This document shows, one piece after another, positions 11,760 through 22,461 of a stretch of DNA of 64,000 nucleotides; the stretch's first letter is position 1; each line of letters opens with the position of its first letter. Source of the stretch: Agelas oroides (Eukaryota > Porifera > Demospongiae > Agelasida > Agelasidae). The stretch lies in contig OX422194.1 of assembly GCA_949130485.1 (NCBI GenBank), forward strand, positions 1,052,243 to 1,116,242, in the 5' to 3' direction. The notes beneath the pieces were generated by a model, which saw nothing but the letters and a program-made list of their open reading frames with translations, was not told the DNA's origin and did no database searches. Made by a program: the position numbers and the translations under genes.

Positions 11760-11935
11760 GTTTACTCCTCTTTGACTACTTCCAGAACCTCCTTGACTCC
11801 CTCCCTTACCACCTTGCTGTTGATTGCCTGCTTGTTGAGAACCTGGTTGTTAAGTGTCTGGGGTTCATCATGTTTGCCGCTACCTGCTACCTCATGGCTT
11901 CAAACATTTCAGGATGGCTTTGCTGCCTCTGCTAA
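11760..11935 (-). pseudogene. Gln-rich co-chaperone-like fragment, copy 3
   Basis: HPEMFEAMR then an in-frame stop where copies 1 and 2 have Gln, followed by a shortened Gln/Gly-rich end. Lies about 310 bases upstream of the IgR-1 leader. The stop shows it is not coding here. Confidence 0.32.
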
Positions 11936-12782
11936 GGGAGTGAGTAGTACGTTTGAGACAGTGAGAAGTGTCTTAATGAAGCTTGACAGAATTCCAAGGA
12001 AACCATGATAAATAAACACAAACATGTTTACTGTTTACCATTCCAGTGGTGTTTACTTATGACTCCATCTGCTATAACCGCACATCTGGTTCATCAAAAC
12101 AGTTGAAACAACCTGTTTATATCATTTCTCATTCCAGCCACTGCAACCAGCAAAGATACCTAGACATATTGCTTCTGACAGTGCATAGCATGCAAAATGA
12201 ATCTCCGGTTCCTGGACTGCAGCATTTGACATTACTGAGGATACCAGTCATGATGAAGGTTTGCCACTCATACCAACTGCCTTTAAAAGTATTATGGAAA
12301 CTAAGAGCCACACTGTCTGGGACAAAAATTGAACAAAAAAACTCTCCTACAAGTGTACAATGGAAGGTGTGTGTGTGTAGGTGGTCTGTTACACAGTCAG
12401 ACTGATAGAATGAGGGTTGCTTGCTGTAATGACATTTTCAGATCCAGCTAGATTAGTCTTTGTGCTGGCTCATTTAATAAACAAACAAACTAACAAACAT
12501 GGTAATAGAGGGACACCCACTTATGATTTTGTCCCAGTCCTGCTCAGGGAACAATCCTCGGCAAGGACAATATTGATACAGGCAAGGCAAGTTACAAGGA
12601 GAAAAAGAGTGAAATTACAACACACATTCAAGGGTGTTTGCAATAAGTAGGTTTGTACTAACAAACATTGCAACATGTTTATAGAACGCATTTCAAAAAC
12701 ACCTAGCTAGACAGCAAACTCACTGTTGCAACTTGGTAAATTTTACTTATTTTATAGCTCAGTAATGTGTCTTCATCTTCAA

Positions 12783-12934
12783 TCACTTTCCAGATTTACT
12801 AGTGGAAATGTAAGCAGGACACTGTGTTGTGGGAATCTCATATTCTGCAGATGGGTTCTGATACCCAGAGAGGTCTTCATACTCGTGGTCTACCTTTGTT
12901 AACTCGTATGCCTCACACTGTGTGGTTGTAATGT
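12783..12934 (-). CDS. IgR-2 cytoplasmic tail exon
   Basis: Encodes a 49-residue tail with Tyr in YELT, YEDL, YQNP, YEIP and PAYIS, then a stop at 12783-12785. YxN is a Grb2-type and YxxP a Crk/Nck-type SH2 docking context in known receptors. YEDL is YxxL but lacks a second correctly spaced partner for an ITAM. The upstream acceptor is uncertain; other in-frame acceptors exist at 12942 and 12945. Confidence 0.6.
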
Positions 12935-15900
12935 CTTCACACCTTCTGACCTAGCAACATTACTCCATGGTGTAGTCGGTTTACTCCTGCAGCAAATGTA
13001 TACGAGCAACAGACTTACTCAACATTACTCATGGATCAAATGCAGATCACAATCACTGTCAACATACACTGTCAATCACTGTATCTGCATGTCAACTTAC
13101 CTTGAAACATCCGTGAGTGGCTAAAGCTGGCTTGTTCATATACAAACATACACATTCAATGCGTTGCTAAGATACAAGATTACACATGCACATGCAGCAT
13201 TCACCAATGTCATACAGTAAGCATGAAAAGATGCTAAGTTGTCCATTGTCTCTTACCTAGCATCCTGATAAAGAGAGAAGCTTGCTCTACGACTCTTGAT
13301 TACAGAAATTGCTATGATGATGACAGTCACAGCCACAACCGCTATCACTATAACAGCAACCACTCCACCGATGGTGGCTGCAGTATTGTCTGGCAGTGCT
13401 GCCTCAGTAGCAGTACTTTCAGATGCGGTGGTGGTGGTAGCGCATTGTGGATCACCAAATGTGTTGATGGCTATGGAACAGCTGCTGTCCACATCCAGAC
13501 GCAGACCTTGCACAGCAATGGTGGAGTCTGTTCGGGAAACAAAAGTTCTCAAATATGCTATCAGCTGTGAGCTTGTCACTTGGGCTGTACCATGAAGTCT
13601 TGCTCGAAATGTCACCTGCTGTTCTGAGTTTGCAAAACACTGAAATGCACTTCCAGTGATATTTTCAACACTGAGTCCACACTGGCAGAGTTGATTTATA
13701 TTCTGAACCACTGCATTGGTGATGTCAGTTAATTTCTCATTGGTAGCAACACCCTGCAGATATTGCAGTTATTAATCATGACAATCATTCTACTTTCAAG
13801 AAGTTGTACTTACTACCCACTCCTGACAGACTCTCAGACCAGTACCGCTCAGCTGCAGCTGGAACAACATTGCTAGACAATAGAGCAGATGAAGCACGAT
13901 TTGGCATACCAGCAAGTTTTGGCATACCAGCCTGGTACCATGCATGATGCTCACCATCATCTGATGTTGAAACGATCATGTATGTGGCTGGCCCACTTCC
14001 CTGACTGTTACTGGCAAAGATGGAGCAGTTGTAGGAGGTGGCTGGTGTGAACCCTCCCAGTGTGAAGGTGCCTGCTACTGTGTACTGCATGGAAATGCTG
14101 TTTCCGCCACTGGCAGGGACACAGGAGAGGAAGTAGCCAGTGATCATTCCATGTTGCATGGTGGAAGCAGGAGGGGACCAAGAGAATGTCATGTTCTGTG
14201 CTCTAGGTGTGACTGTGAAACTCTGTGGTGGACCAGTAGGAGCTGGGGAAACAAGAGTGCTTTAAACCATTACTGGGTGGCCTCCAAATATGTAGTAGTC
14301 TTATGAACCCAATAAAAAGCTTCACTCCCAGCAAAACATGTTGGCCATGCTGTAGTAGGTCTGACAAGAGACACCCTTCACCAATAATGTTCAATAGTAC
14401 TTTATGTATGCATGGCCTTATAGTGGTTATGTTTGGCAAGCATTAAGTTTGGAGATGTGGCTGCGCATATGATTATCTCCCACATGGAGTGTTTGAGTTG
14501 GAGTTTACCCAAACCATTAATGTTGAGTTTATATTGCTTCAAAATATGTACAAACTGCACTAACCCCTAGATGTAGTTGTATCTGTAACACTAGCTGCGG
14601 GTCCTTCTCCACTGCTGGTGCTGGCAGTCACACGAATGATATATGTGGTCCCAGGGCTCAATCCCCCCAGTATGTAGGTACTCCTGAGTGTGTAGTTCTG
14701 TACAATTCTGTTCTGTGCACTTGGACACTGAGATATATAGCATACCTAGTTATGGCAAGAAGGAGGGAAAGCAAGGGTATATAGTGAAAGAGGAAGGTGT
14801 GGATGAAAGAAGAATAAATGAAGGTACACATAACACAGTAAATCACAACACAGGTTATTTCTAACTGTGTATTGAATGATGATGCCATTTGGATGGCTAG
14901 GAGGATCCCATCTCAATTCAAAGTAGTTTTCAAAGACAGCAACTACCCGAAGATTCAGCGGAGCACTGGGAGCTAGGGTATGTGTGTGTGTGTCGGTGGT
15001 GGTGGTGGTGGGGTGGGGGGGGGGGGGGGGGGGGGGGGGAGAGTAATGATTGCTTTATAGCCTATTTCCCAGGCTCTCCCCGCTAAGGAGGGAGAGAGCA
15101 GGAAGAGCCTGGAAACGAAGCTAATTGCTTTAGACAATCATACTCTCATTTCCATACAGTTCCTACCACATGATTACAAAGCCAGACAATGCTCGTAAAA
15201 GACTTCGACAATATACTAAGTGCAAAATACCACGCTGTGAGCAACAGAACTGTGCAGTAACATATCTACCTCTGCAGGTAAGAACCCTTTCCCCTTTGTC
15301 CCTTTCTCCCCTTCCCTCACTTTCTCACAGACGTTGTGGTGAAGTCCTCCCAGCTAAAACGCTTACCATCAGACAGGGTCATGACTGTGGGTGAAGGTTG
15401 ACTTACATTACCACACCCCAGGACATTGCAAGCTCGGACAGTAAAGCCATATCTCGTGAAAGGAATAATATCAGTTGTAACATTGTACATGAAGTTGCCA
15501 TCGCGGAACATCAGGTTAGACACTTGCAGTGTGCCTAATGACACAGAAGATGTTAGGTTGATATTCTGCTGGTAGATCACAAACGATGTGATTGGTTGGT
15601 TTCCATCAAACGTAGGCGTCCACCGGAGTGCCAACCAGCGTGCACCTATATCAAACACCATGACATTTTCTGGTGGGTTGGGTACCTCTGTACAGTTGGG
15701 AAGGAGAAATATCAGGGTCACATGGTAATCACGACAGCATAATAGCAGTACATGAGTTACATCATACATACATGCATACATATATAGTTACATGTGTGCA
15801 TACAGTGAGTGACTTTGCATAACATCTAGGCCTGTTTTATAAGGGAGATGTGGTTCGTTGATTGTTCATACATACATGTATGTATACCTGCATCCATCCA

Positions 15901-18900
15901 TACATGTATACATACAAATATTAAGGTTGTCACATCCTTAGATCTGAAAATACATTATTATGTACATATGTACATATAATTACCATAGACCAACAAATCA
16001 ATGTAATTGAAACTTCTGCCAGCTGGGTTGGTAGCAACAAGAAAGTACCTCCCTTCATCTGTCTCTCCACCAATTCCCTCTCGCTGCTGGACAATATTAG
16101 ATACTGTTAAGCTTATGTAACGCATGTCAGTAAGATTTGAGAATGTTAGTATGGATTCTGTAGTTCTGTTTGTGAAATTTGTAATATCTTCTCCAGTATA
16201 TGGATCATCAACACGAAAGTTTGCTGCATAAAACCACTGAAGACCTTGTAGAAGGACCGGGGGAGCTGCATTGTCAATTCTGAATGAGAGGATAACACTG
16301 CCTGTCTCATTTCCAATCACCTGCCGTCCAGGAGCAAGAGGAACCACAATGGGGGGAACTAAGAAGAGGAAAAGGACAGGGTGAAGAGAAGGGAATAGGG
16401 GAAGAAGAGGGGGAGGAGATGAGAAGGAGAGGGTGAAGAGAGGGAGGAGAGAAGGAAGAGAGGGGGGAGAGAAGGAGGAGAGGGGGAGAAGAGGAGGAGG
16501 AAAGGGGAACTACGAGGAGCATCATAACCTAGTAAATATACTTCCACTATGTATTTAGTCATCAGTCATATATTTTAGTTGCCCCTAGGTCCAAGTATAA
16601 TCCCGTGCCATGTACATGTTTTGACAGGTCTGGCAACCTAGGCCTCCTGCTCTTTTGTACTCTTGAACGTACAATATGTTTTCCAAAAAAAAAAAGAAGA
16701 AGAGAGGGGGGAAGAGGGTGAAGAGAGGGAAAGGGGAAGATGAGGAGAGGAGATAGAGGACAATAACCTCTTGAGTAGCCATAAAATATCATATTCCATT
16801 ATCAACAGTCAGTTCTCATGTTTTGCTATAGACTGAACTGCAACTGAGATGATCTTCCCAGTTTGCATTAATATCAATGTGCATTCTCTTTGTATCCCGA
16901 CTTATACCTTGCACGAAGAGTGTAAAGTTCTGAGCAGTAGCTGGTTGCACCTCATTAATGTTAGAAGCTTCACAAGTGTATGCATCAGTGTCACTGGCAG
17001 TTGTAACGAAGGTCAGTGTACGCTCCACTTGATAGATCATTCCTGTGGGAGCTGGTACCATTGTCTGAGATGGTTCACTCAGCATCACACCTGAACTCAG
17101 AAGCACACCATCTCTGAACCACTGAATGGTTGGTGGTGGGATACCAGTGGCAGTACATTCAAATGTCACTGGATTAGTGACATTGACAACATATCCAGTA
17201 AAGCTCTCATTTGGGAAGATTATTCCAGGGATCACTGTGAGGAAATAATATAGCAAATCATATATACATACATACATACATACAAACAGATGTTTGCAAA
17301 CGAAAATGGGTTGACACTGAAATATTGAGTAAGCTATTCACCAGCTTCCCACTCTTAAGTACTACAGTGGAACCCCGCTTAACGGACACCCCTGAACAGC
17401 AGACACCCACGATATAACGGACAGTTCTGAAAGTCCCGACTCACTTCAATACTTAAGCAACCCCTGAATACCGGACACCCCACTACTCCGTATAATGGAC
17501 AATTTTCACGGTCCCAATTGTACGCAAGCAATACTCAACGACCCCGATTTAGCAGACACTCGTCGACCTTTTCAGCAAGATTGTCTACCATCGCTGCTGT
17601 AGTTAACAACTTGACATTAGATTAGTGCTGTTACTGGTAGTACTAGCTTCTGCTTAGCCTTCCCTGCCAGCGTAGAGCAAAGGAAAGCTTTGAAAATGCA
17701 GCCACATTGTACTCAACAGCTGGATTATGCAGTACCATGCCTACCAGAAATATACCGGAAGCCCCTGAGTTAGGGACACCTCTCTATAAGGGACAAAATG
17801 TTGGTTCCCAATGGTGTCCGTTATAGAGGGGTTCCACTGTAAAATCTATGGCCATAGCCTCTGGCCAGTGTATTGTGTATCAAGTATGCTATTTGATACA
17901 ATGCCACCATAGCAATCTTGAACTTGAAGCACACTTACCATGGAAACCATGGAGGCAACCAAGGTCACTTACCATGCACAGTGAGTTCAGCAGTTGCAGT
18001 ATCCTGCCCAGCAATATTAGTAGCCATGCAGACATACCCACCAGCATCAGAGGGGTCAGCCATTATGATGGTCAGATTGCTCACAATCTCCCTCTCTCCA
18101 AATGTACTAGTACTGATTTCAATCACTCCTGGTTCCTCCATCAGTTGGCTACCCATCCTCCACCATGTGATCTCTGGCCTGGGTCGTGCAGTGGCATTGC
18201 AGAGGAAGGTGGCTGACTGAGGCTGCACCACTGTCAGGTTCTCAGGAGGCTCAAGAATGGTAGGAGCAACTGGAAGAAATTTGAGTTCTAAATTTGACAC
18301 TATGTCATTGCAAATGAAACCATCAAGAACCCTAGTGGGCTAATATTAAATACTGCACATAAAGTTATGCAAACCATCAAAGCAGTCGGTTTGGTAGTCA
18401 TTTATTGTGGGGTGTTCTTAGCCCCTTTGATAACTTTTTCGATACCCTATCTCTCCTTTCAAAGTGAGTAACGGTAGCGACATCATGCCTATCACTCCAT
18501 GGTGGCTGCCAGGTGTTGTGCGACTGGAGTATTCAGTACCACCTGTGCAGTGTATATTCAATTGTGAGAGCTTGTGGTTGTCTGATGTTCGTAGCTATGT
18601 GATTAGAACTGACAGCTCAAGCCAGAGGCCCTGGGTTCGATTCTCAATGACTACTGGCTGCCTCACACCATCAGACAGATGTTTTCTCTCTAATCAGAGA
18701 ACTGGGACTAGCGCACTGATCTAAGGCCATTGTTTCTCCTCTGCAGTCATGTTTAGCATCACCTTCCCTCTATACTCCAGTCGCACAACACCTGGCAGCC
18801 ACCCAGTACATGCCTTCAGAACTCAGTTGATTCCATCAGGAAAAAAGCTGCAATGACTTAGCATGGCTCCTTTCCTGTTAGTCGTAAATAAACATATGTT

Positions 18901-21900
18901 TGATGGTACAAGGTGAAAATGAGGAAGGTGAAAGCCAGTAGTCACGGGAACCTAACCTAGGGTCTAAGGTTGCAGCAGTTGAAAGTCTATTTTTCGCTAT
19001 ATGTAAATATTGTCCCTACCCAGTCCACAGAATTGCAGAAAACTACTAGATTCAATGCAGAAAAAGCTACCTACCTTGTACTTGCACAGTGATGGTAGCA
19101 TTGTTTGTGTTGTCTTCTTCTCTGTTTGAGTTGAGGCTCACACATGTGTACTGCCCATCATGTGCTGGGTAGGTTGCATTTGTGATCTGGAGCACCGAAG
19201 TGATGTTACCTTCTGTGAAGTCAACTTGTCTATTACCAACTGGGCCAGTTATTGTTGCACTAAAGCTCTGTACACTATCACTCTTTGAAAATGGTGCTAA
19301 TGAACCTCCAAGGTACCATGAGATGGTAGGAACAGGGTTGCTAGAAGAAACACAGGCAATGTTGACTGAGTCTCCTTCTTGTACTGTGACAGTGCCATTC
19401 AGGTTCATGGTTGTTGGCGCACCTGCAGTAAAATATAGTTTCATAAGCTCACAATGCATTCTTAATACCGGGTCCACTTTATTTATGCATAAATTTGCAC
19501 CACAAATAAGATAATATTGTTTGTAGGTTAAATTCACAAACTGGCTGGAATTCCACTAGATTTTAGGTAGGTGAATGCTGATTGGCTAGATGGTCTATAT
19601 TAACCCTGGTGGAGATTGTGAATTGCCAGAATATGCAAGTTAAGCCAAACAAAATGATAGACAAATGTATATTAGGGTGCTGTTCAGTTCACACTTCCGG
19701 TGCCAAGGGGCATGGATGGCTGGGCAAGAGACTAGGTTGCTATAGTCTATACCTTCAGTTAGCAAATTGTGTGTAATGTGTGGGTCAAATGCCTGGCACT
19801 CAATACACATGCATGATCACACATGCATGATCACACATGCATGATCACATACAGTACCTGGTGTCGTGTACTAGGGACACTTGAAAGAGTTTGGATAATA
19901 ACCTTCAATTCATACGCTGCATTTTCACTTGCCTTTAGCAAAAATGGCACATACAAGCATATGTTTATGAACTCTGTGTAATATGAAATTAATATGTATG
20001 TGTGAGTTTGTATGAAAGGAGACCCCTGTAAATATAGTATCGTTCCCAGACCCTCAGTACGGTACACACACATGTGGGTGTACCGTACTGAGGGTCTGGG
20101 ATGCTGGACTCAAACATGTTACATACTGTATGGAGTGACAGCAAAGTCTATATCTGGTGCTTGTGATCCAGTATTTATTACAACGTCCACCTGATACACT
20201 CCCAGATCATTTGTACTGGTGGGCTCACGAACAAAGATCTCGAAGAAGTTTGGGAACTCTTGCAGGGTTACAGCGAATGGTTGTCCTTGTGCTAGTGTAA
20301 AAGGGTTATTATTCCTTTCCCAGTCAAACTGCCGATATCCTCCTGATGCCCTTGTCTCAATGACCAGCTTCTCAGGAGGACTGAGGACAATGACTCGAGG
20401 AGAGACCCTCTCCAACATAACAGCACCTGTGCATAATACAAAAGCAAATTACATCGTGCACAAACCATTCCTTCTTGTAGAGTTACAATGAATCACCCAT
20501 AACCTAGAACACATGGCTCTAGCTTCCTGTCTACTGGTTGTAGGTAATAGCAACATCAGTGTGTAGGATCAATGTACCAACCTGCATCCAGCCTCAGTGG
20601 TGTGGTGGTGATCACTTCTGCACCCTCAGTGAAGATGCACTGGTACACACCAGCATCAGATAAAGTAAAGTTGGTGATCTGTAGATTGCTGGACCTTTGC
20701 TGACTAAATGAATTTGTTCCCTCAGTGACTGTAATCCTGCTACCATTAACCACCTGTTCTCCATTCCTGACCCACACCACTGAGGGAGGGCTGGAGCTTC
20801 CTAAGCCAACACAACTCAATACCTGATTATTACCAACTGTTACTGCTACTCGGTTGTCAGGGAAGCCGTCACTGTCAGCAGGATGTGTCACAACAGTCAG
20901 TATGCTAGTACTTGCTGTAGGGAAGTAAGATCATGTTACACAGGTGAGTACAATGAAAATTTACATGAACAAGTGTCTAGCTATGAAAGCGCCTACTGTG
21001 AAAATGTATGATACAGTAGGCAGAACCGTAAACCTACCTAAAAAGTGAAGATCACATATTTTAATGTGAAAACAGTGTGTCACTCATGTTCCATCATTGA
21101 GTCCTATTTAATCACAACAGTTGTCTCATAGCCACACTCACCTGTGAGAGACAGCGTGGAGCTATTCACAGTCATCATTCCATCCCTAGTCTGACACACA
21201 TAGCTGCCATTGTCTGATGTCTGAAAGTTATCAACAACAAGTGATGAAGTAGAGGACATCCCACTGCTGGAGCTCCTGATGCGGATGTGGGCGGGGTCAT
21301 TGACAAGAGTCACTCCATCCTTTGTCCAGGTGATGGTTGCAGTAGCTGAGTTTGCTGTGCAGTACAGCCAGATCACAGACTGCTCCACAATGTTGTGGAC
21401 ACCACCATTGTTTTGGAAGAGGATGTCTGGGAGGGGGGTGACAGTAAGCTGGGCACCCACAGCTGAGAATGGTGGGGGAAGGAGTGGGAAGGGCAATATA
21501 GCACATTGCTGCATCACATGAATTAGCACTATTTCAGCAAGTTACATGCAGTATAGTAAACGTTTGAGTGCAGCACACTAGTTGGCCATAAAGGTTCTCA
21601 AAGCTTTAAGGCTGTTTAACTAGTGTTGTTCCTTGTCCACTAATTATTGTGCAAATCATTGATCTGAGTTTTTTTGCACATATGCAACTCTATTTTTGCA
21701 AGACAATATTCAGCTAACCCCGTTACCAATAACCAGAAATCAAAAAGTATTCACATTCTGATGCTGTCAGCATTTTCCACCAGTGTCCACATGCTTCATT
21801 GCTGGACATGATGTATAATCATTTCATTATTGGAAACATTTTTTATCATTGCTATTGCCATGCTACCGTTGTAGTAATACATGACACACTTTACCTGCTA

Positions 21901-22461
21901 CAACTACTGACCAATTAACTGAGGAATGCAGAGTACCCACAAGAGAGTATTTGCTCAGTTAATCTTACAATTACCCAAAGCATTTCAATAGTCACTCCCC
22001 CAAATGTGCAAGTCCACACGTCACAGATTTAGCCTCGTACCTGGCACCAGGTGCACATCAGTGTGGGTATATGAGGCTAGTCACAGATTAAACTTTTTTT
22101 TGGGCCTCATGAATTTTCAAGCTATTGCTCTCTGTTTGGAAAGTTGCCCCATCATTCTCACATATAATTTTTTTTGCCATACTTGCAGTGTGGTGGTGCA
22201 AGCAATACAGCATGATGATGGCTTTAACATCAGGTGGAATAATACATTGGGGATGTTTTTTTTTTAAAAGCTAGCTTGTAAGGGCAAATAACTAGAGACG
22301 ATTGTTGGAGGTATATAAAGTACAAGGCCTAATGCCTGTTATTCTCACGGATCTAGATGTAACCAGTGGTAATTTGTCAAATGAATAAAGCGGTAATTTA
22401 AAATAAATTTCTCACCCGCAACAAAGCACAGGAGCAGCTGAGTAACCGCAGTGATCCTCAT
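12783..22461 (-). CDS. IgR-2: complete Ig/FN3 receptor with one TM helix and a Tyr-rich tail
   Basis: Exons in transcript order: 22416-22461 leader; Ig 21142-21462, 20582-20914, 20127-20426, 19075-19422, 17973-18269, 16908-17234, 15984-16358; FN3 15367-15687, 14866-14972 with 14565-14727, 13955-14242; short exon 13821-13852; juxtamembrane and TM 13257-13753; tail 13101-13120 and 12783-12934. The lengths sum to 3927 nt, giving about 1308 residues with consistent phases throughout. Predicted layout: secreted leader, 7 Ig, 3 FN3, a SEA-sized extracellular stem, one TM helix, and a short tail with tyrosine motifs. It resembles an N-CAM or Ig-receptor architecture, but I do not recognise an orthologue. 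Compared with IgR-1 it lacks the Ig5-Ig16 exons. The short exon donor and the tail exon boundaries are the least certain parts. Role at the cell surface inferred. Confidence 0.66.
13101..13120 (-). CDS. IgR-2 cytoplasmic micro-exon
   Basis: 20 bases between TTTAG and GTAAGT, phase 2 in and phase 1 out, encoding SHSRMFQ. It bridges the phase-2 TM exon to a phase-1 start of the tail exon. IgR-3 seems not to need it because its tail exon starts in phase 2. Confidence 0.45.
13257..13753 (-). CDS. IgR-2 juxtamembrane stem and TM exon
   Basis: Phase 0 in, phase 2 out, 165 codons. The first about 100 residues form a compact extracellular region with QVTFRARLHG and RTFVSR of SEA-like size and hydrophobic pattern, but no GSVVV cleavage site, so SEA is only a suggestion. 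A Thr/Ala-rich linker follows, then a TM helix IGGVVAVIVIAVVAVTVIII, a stop-transfer KSRR and a short cytosolic start. Paralogue 58465-58961 is nearly identical. Confidence 0.75.
13821..13852 (-). CDS. IgR-2 short linker exon
   Basis: A 32-base exon (ERYWSESLSG) after a CTGCAG acceptor. I chose the GTGGGT donor because it is phase 0, which the next exon requires. Stronger GTAAGT at 13813 would be out of phase. The sequence is conserved at 59029-59060. Confidence 0.4.
13955..14242 (-). CDS. IgR-2 FN3-3 exon
   Basis: 96 codons, phase 1-1. FN3 with PPQSFTVTP, MTFSWSPP, Gly-Tyr in ITGYFLSC and ATSYNCSIFASNSQG. Paralogue at 59156-59440. Confidence 0.78.
14565..14727 (-). CDS. IgR-2 FN3-2, second exon
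   Basis: Phase 0 in, phase 1 out. Completes the FN3 domain with LGGLSPGTTYIIRVTASTS and GEGPAAS, the standard FN3 F/G strands. Paralogue at 59781-59943. Confidence 0.74.
14866..14972 (-). CDS. IgR-2 FN3-2, first exon
   Basis: Phase 1 in, phase 0 out through a weak GTTAGA donor shared with the paralogue. Encodes SAPLNLRVV, FELRWDPPSHPNG and IIIQYT of an FN3 domain. The G/C-run and TG-rich tract at 14977-15040 lies just upstream of the acceptor. Confidence 0.68.
15060..15122. repeat. Foldback hairpin
   Basis: GCCTATTTCCCAGGCTCT and AGAGCCTGGAAACGAAGC pair imperfectly. Intron before IgR-2 FN3-2. Confidence 0.5.
15367..15687 (-). CDS. IgR-2 FN3-1 exon
   Basis: 107 codons, phase 1-1. Fibronectin III: starts PNPPENVMV, Trp in LALRWTP, Tyr in FTRYGFTVRA, with Cys pair CNVLGC near the end. 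Paralogue at 60625-60945. Confidence 0.78.
15984..16358 (-). CDS. IgR-2 Ig7 exon (divergent, no cysteine pair)
   Basis: 125 codons, phase 1-1. Has an Ig-like C-terminal GRYFLVATNPAG in which the usual Cys is Leu or Phe, and VILSFRI where the first Cys is expected. IgR-3 has different Ig exons here (61697-62020, 61094-61519). Its acceptor is preceded by a purine-rich (plus strand) tract of about 130 bases. Confidence 0.65.
16908..17234 (-). CDS. IgR-2 Ig6 exon
   Basis: 109 codons, phase 1-1. Ig core VTFECTATGIPPP, IQWFRDG and DTDAYTCEASN. Close paralogue of IgR-3 62615-62941. Confidence 0.82.
17365..17839. mobile_element. Tc1/mariner (pogo/Tigger)-like MITE
   Basis: Inverted ends CAGTGGAACCCC...TAACGGACACC at left and the complement at right, flanked by TA on both sides, as for Tc1/mariner-type elements. 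Inside are further degenerate copies of the GGACACC motif. No transposase ORF. Lies in the IgR-2 intron between Ig6 and Ig5. Confidence 0.7.
17973..18269 (-). CDS. IgR-2 Ig5 exon (IgR-1 Ig17 type)
   Basis: 99 codons, phase 1-1, near-identical to 236-532. Homology extends into the downstream intron (about 17850-17970 matches about 110-235). Ig core [19 protein letters not shown] and DAGGYVCMATN. Confidence 0.83.
18504..18803. repeat. tRNA-like repeat inside a 30-bp inverted repeat
   Basis: Contains a perfect pol III B box GGTTCGATTC at 18634-18643 and an A-box-like GCTTGTGGTTG upstream. Bounded by 30-bp inverted arms starting GTGGCTGCCAGGTG (18504) and ending at 18803. Fits a tRNA-derived SINE or a foldback element carrying one. 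Confidence 0.5.
19075..19422 (-). CDS. IgR-2 Ig4 exon
   Basis: 116 codons, phase 1-1. Ig core VNIACVSSSNP, ISWYLGG and DGQYTCVSLNSN. Confidence 0.82.
20045..20100. repeat. Foldback hairpin beside the IgR-2 Ig3 donor
   Basis: Perfect 23-bp arms (CCCAGACCCTCAGTACGGTA...) around a 10-base loop; flanked by CGTT as in the family motif. Confidence 0.65.
20127..20426 (-). CDS. IgR-2 Ig3 exon (no canonical disulfide)
   Basis: 100 codons, phase 1-1. FDWERNN and DLGVYQVDV without the two cysteines, as in the other Ig3 copies. A perfect 23-bp hairpin lies 26-82 bases past its donor (20045-20100). Confidence 0.72.
20582..20914 (-). CDS. IgR-2 Ig2 exon
   Basis: 111 codons, phase 1-1. Ig core VLSCVGLG, VVWVRNG and DAGVYQCIF. 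Loop length differs by whole codons from the other Ig2 copies. Confidence 0.82.
21142..21462 (-). CDS. IgR-2 Ig1 exon
   Basis: 107 codons, phase 1-1; orthologous in position to 10094-10414. Ig core LYCTANS, ITWTKDG and DNGSYVCQT. Confidence 0.82.
22416..22461 (-). CDS. IgR-2 exon 1: signal peptide
   Basis: Leader starting MRITAVTQLLLCFVA, with a phase-1 GTGAGA donor. Joined to Ig1 it reads ...AVGA-QL. Homologous to the leaders at 11405, 53654 and 56277. Confidence 0.75.

Larger units (their letters stand above)
11451..12782. other. Intergenic region, IgR-2 3' end to IgR-1 start
   Basis: Holds the IgR-1 promoter block (GC box, 11675), a broken Gln-rich fragment (11760-11935) and sequence 11950-12760 that matches 56890-57600. 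I see no intact gene here. Confidence 0.6.

Noticed and set aside
18560-18660. A functional tRNA gene
   Set aside because: B box is good, but spacing from the A-like box is too long and no cloverleaf acceptor stem is visible; treated as a tRNA-derived repeat.
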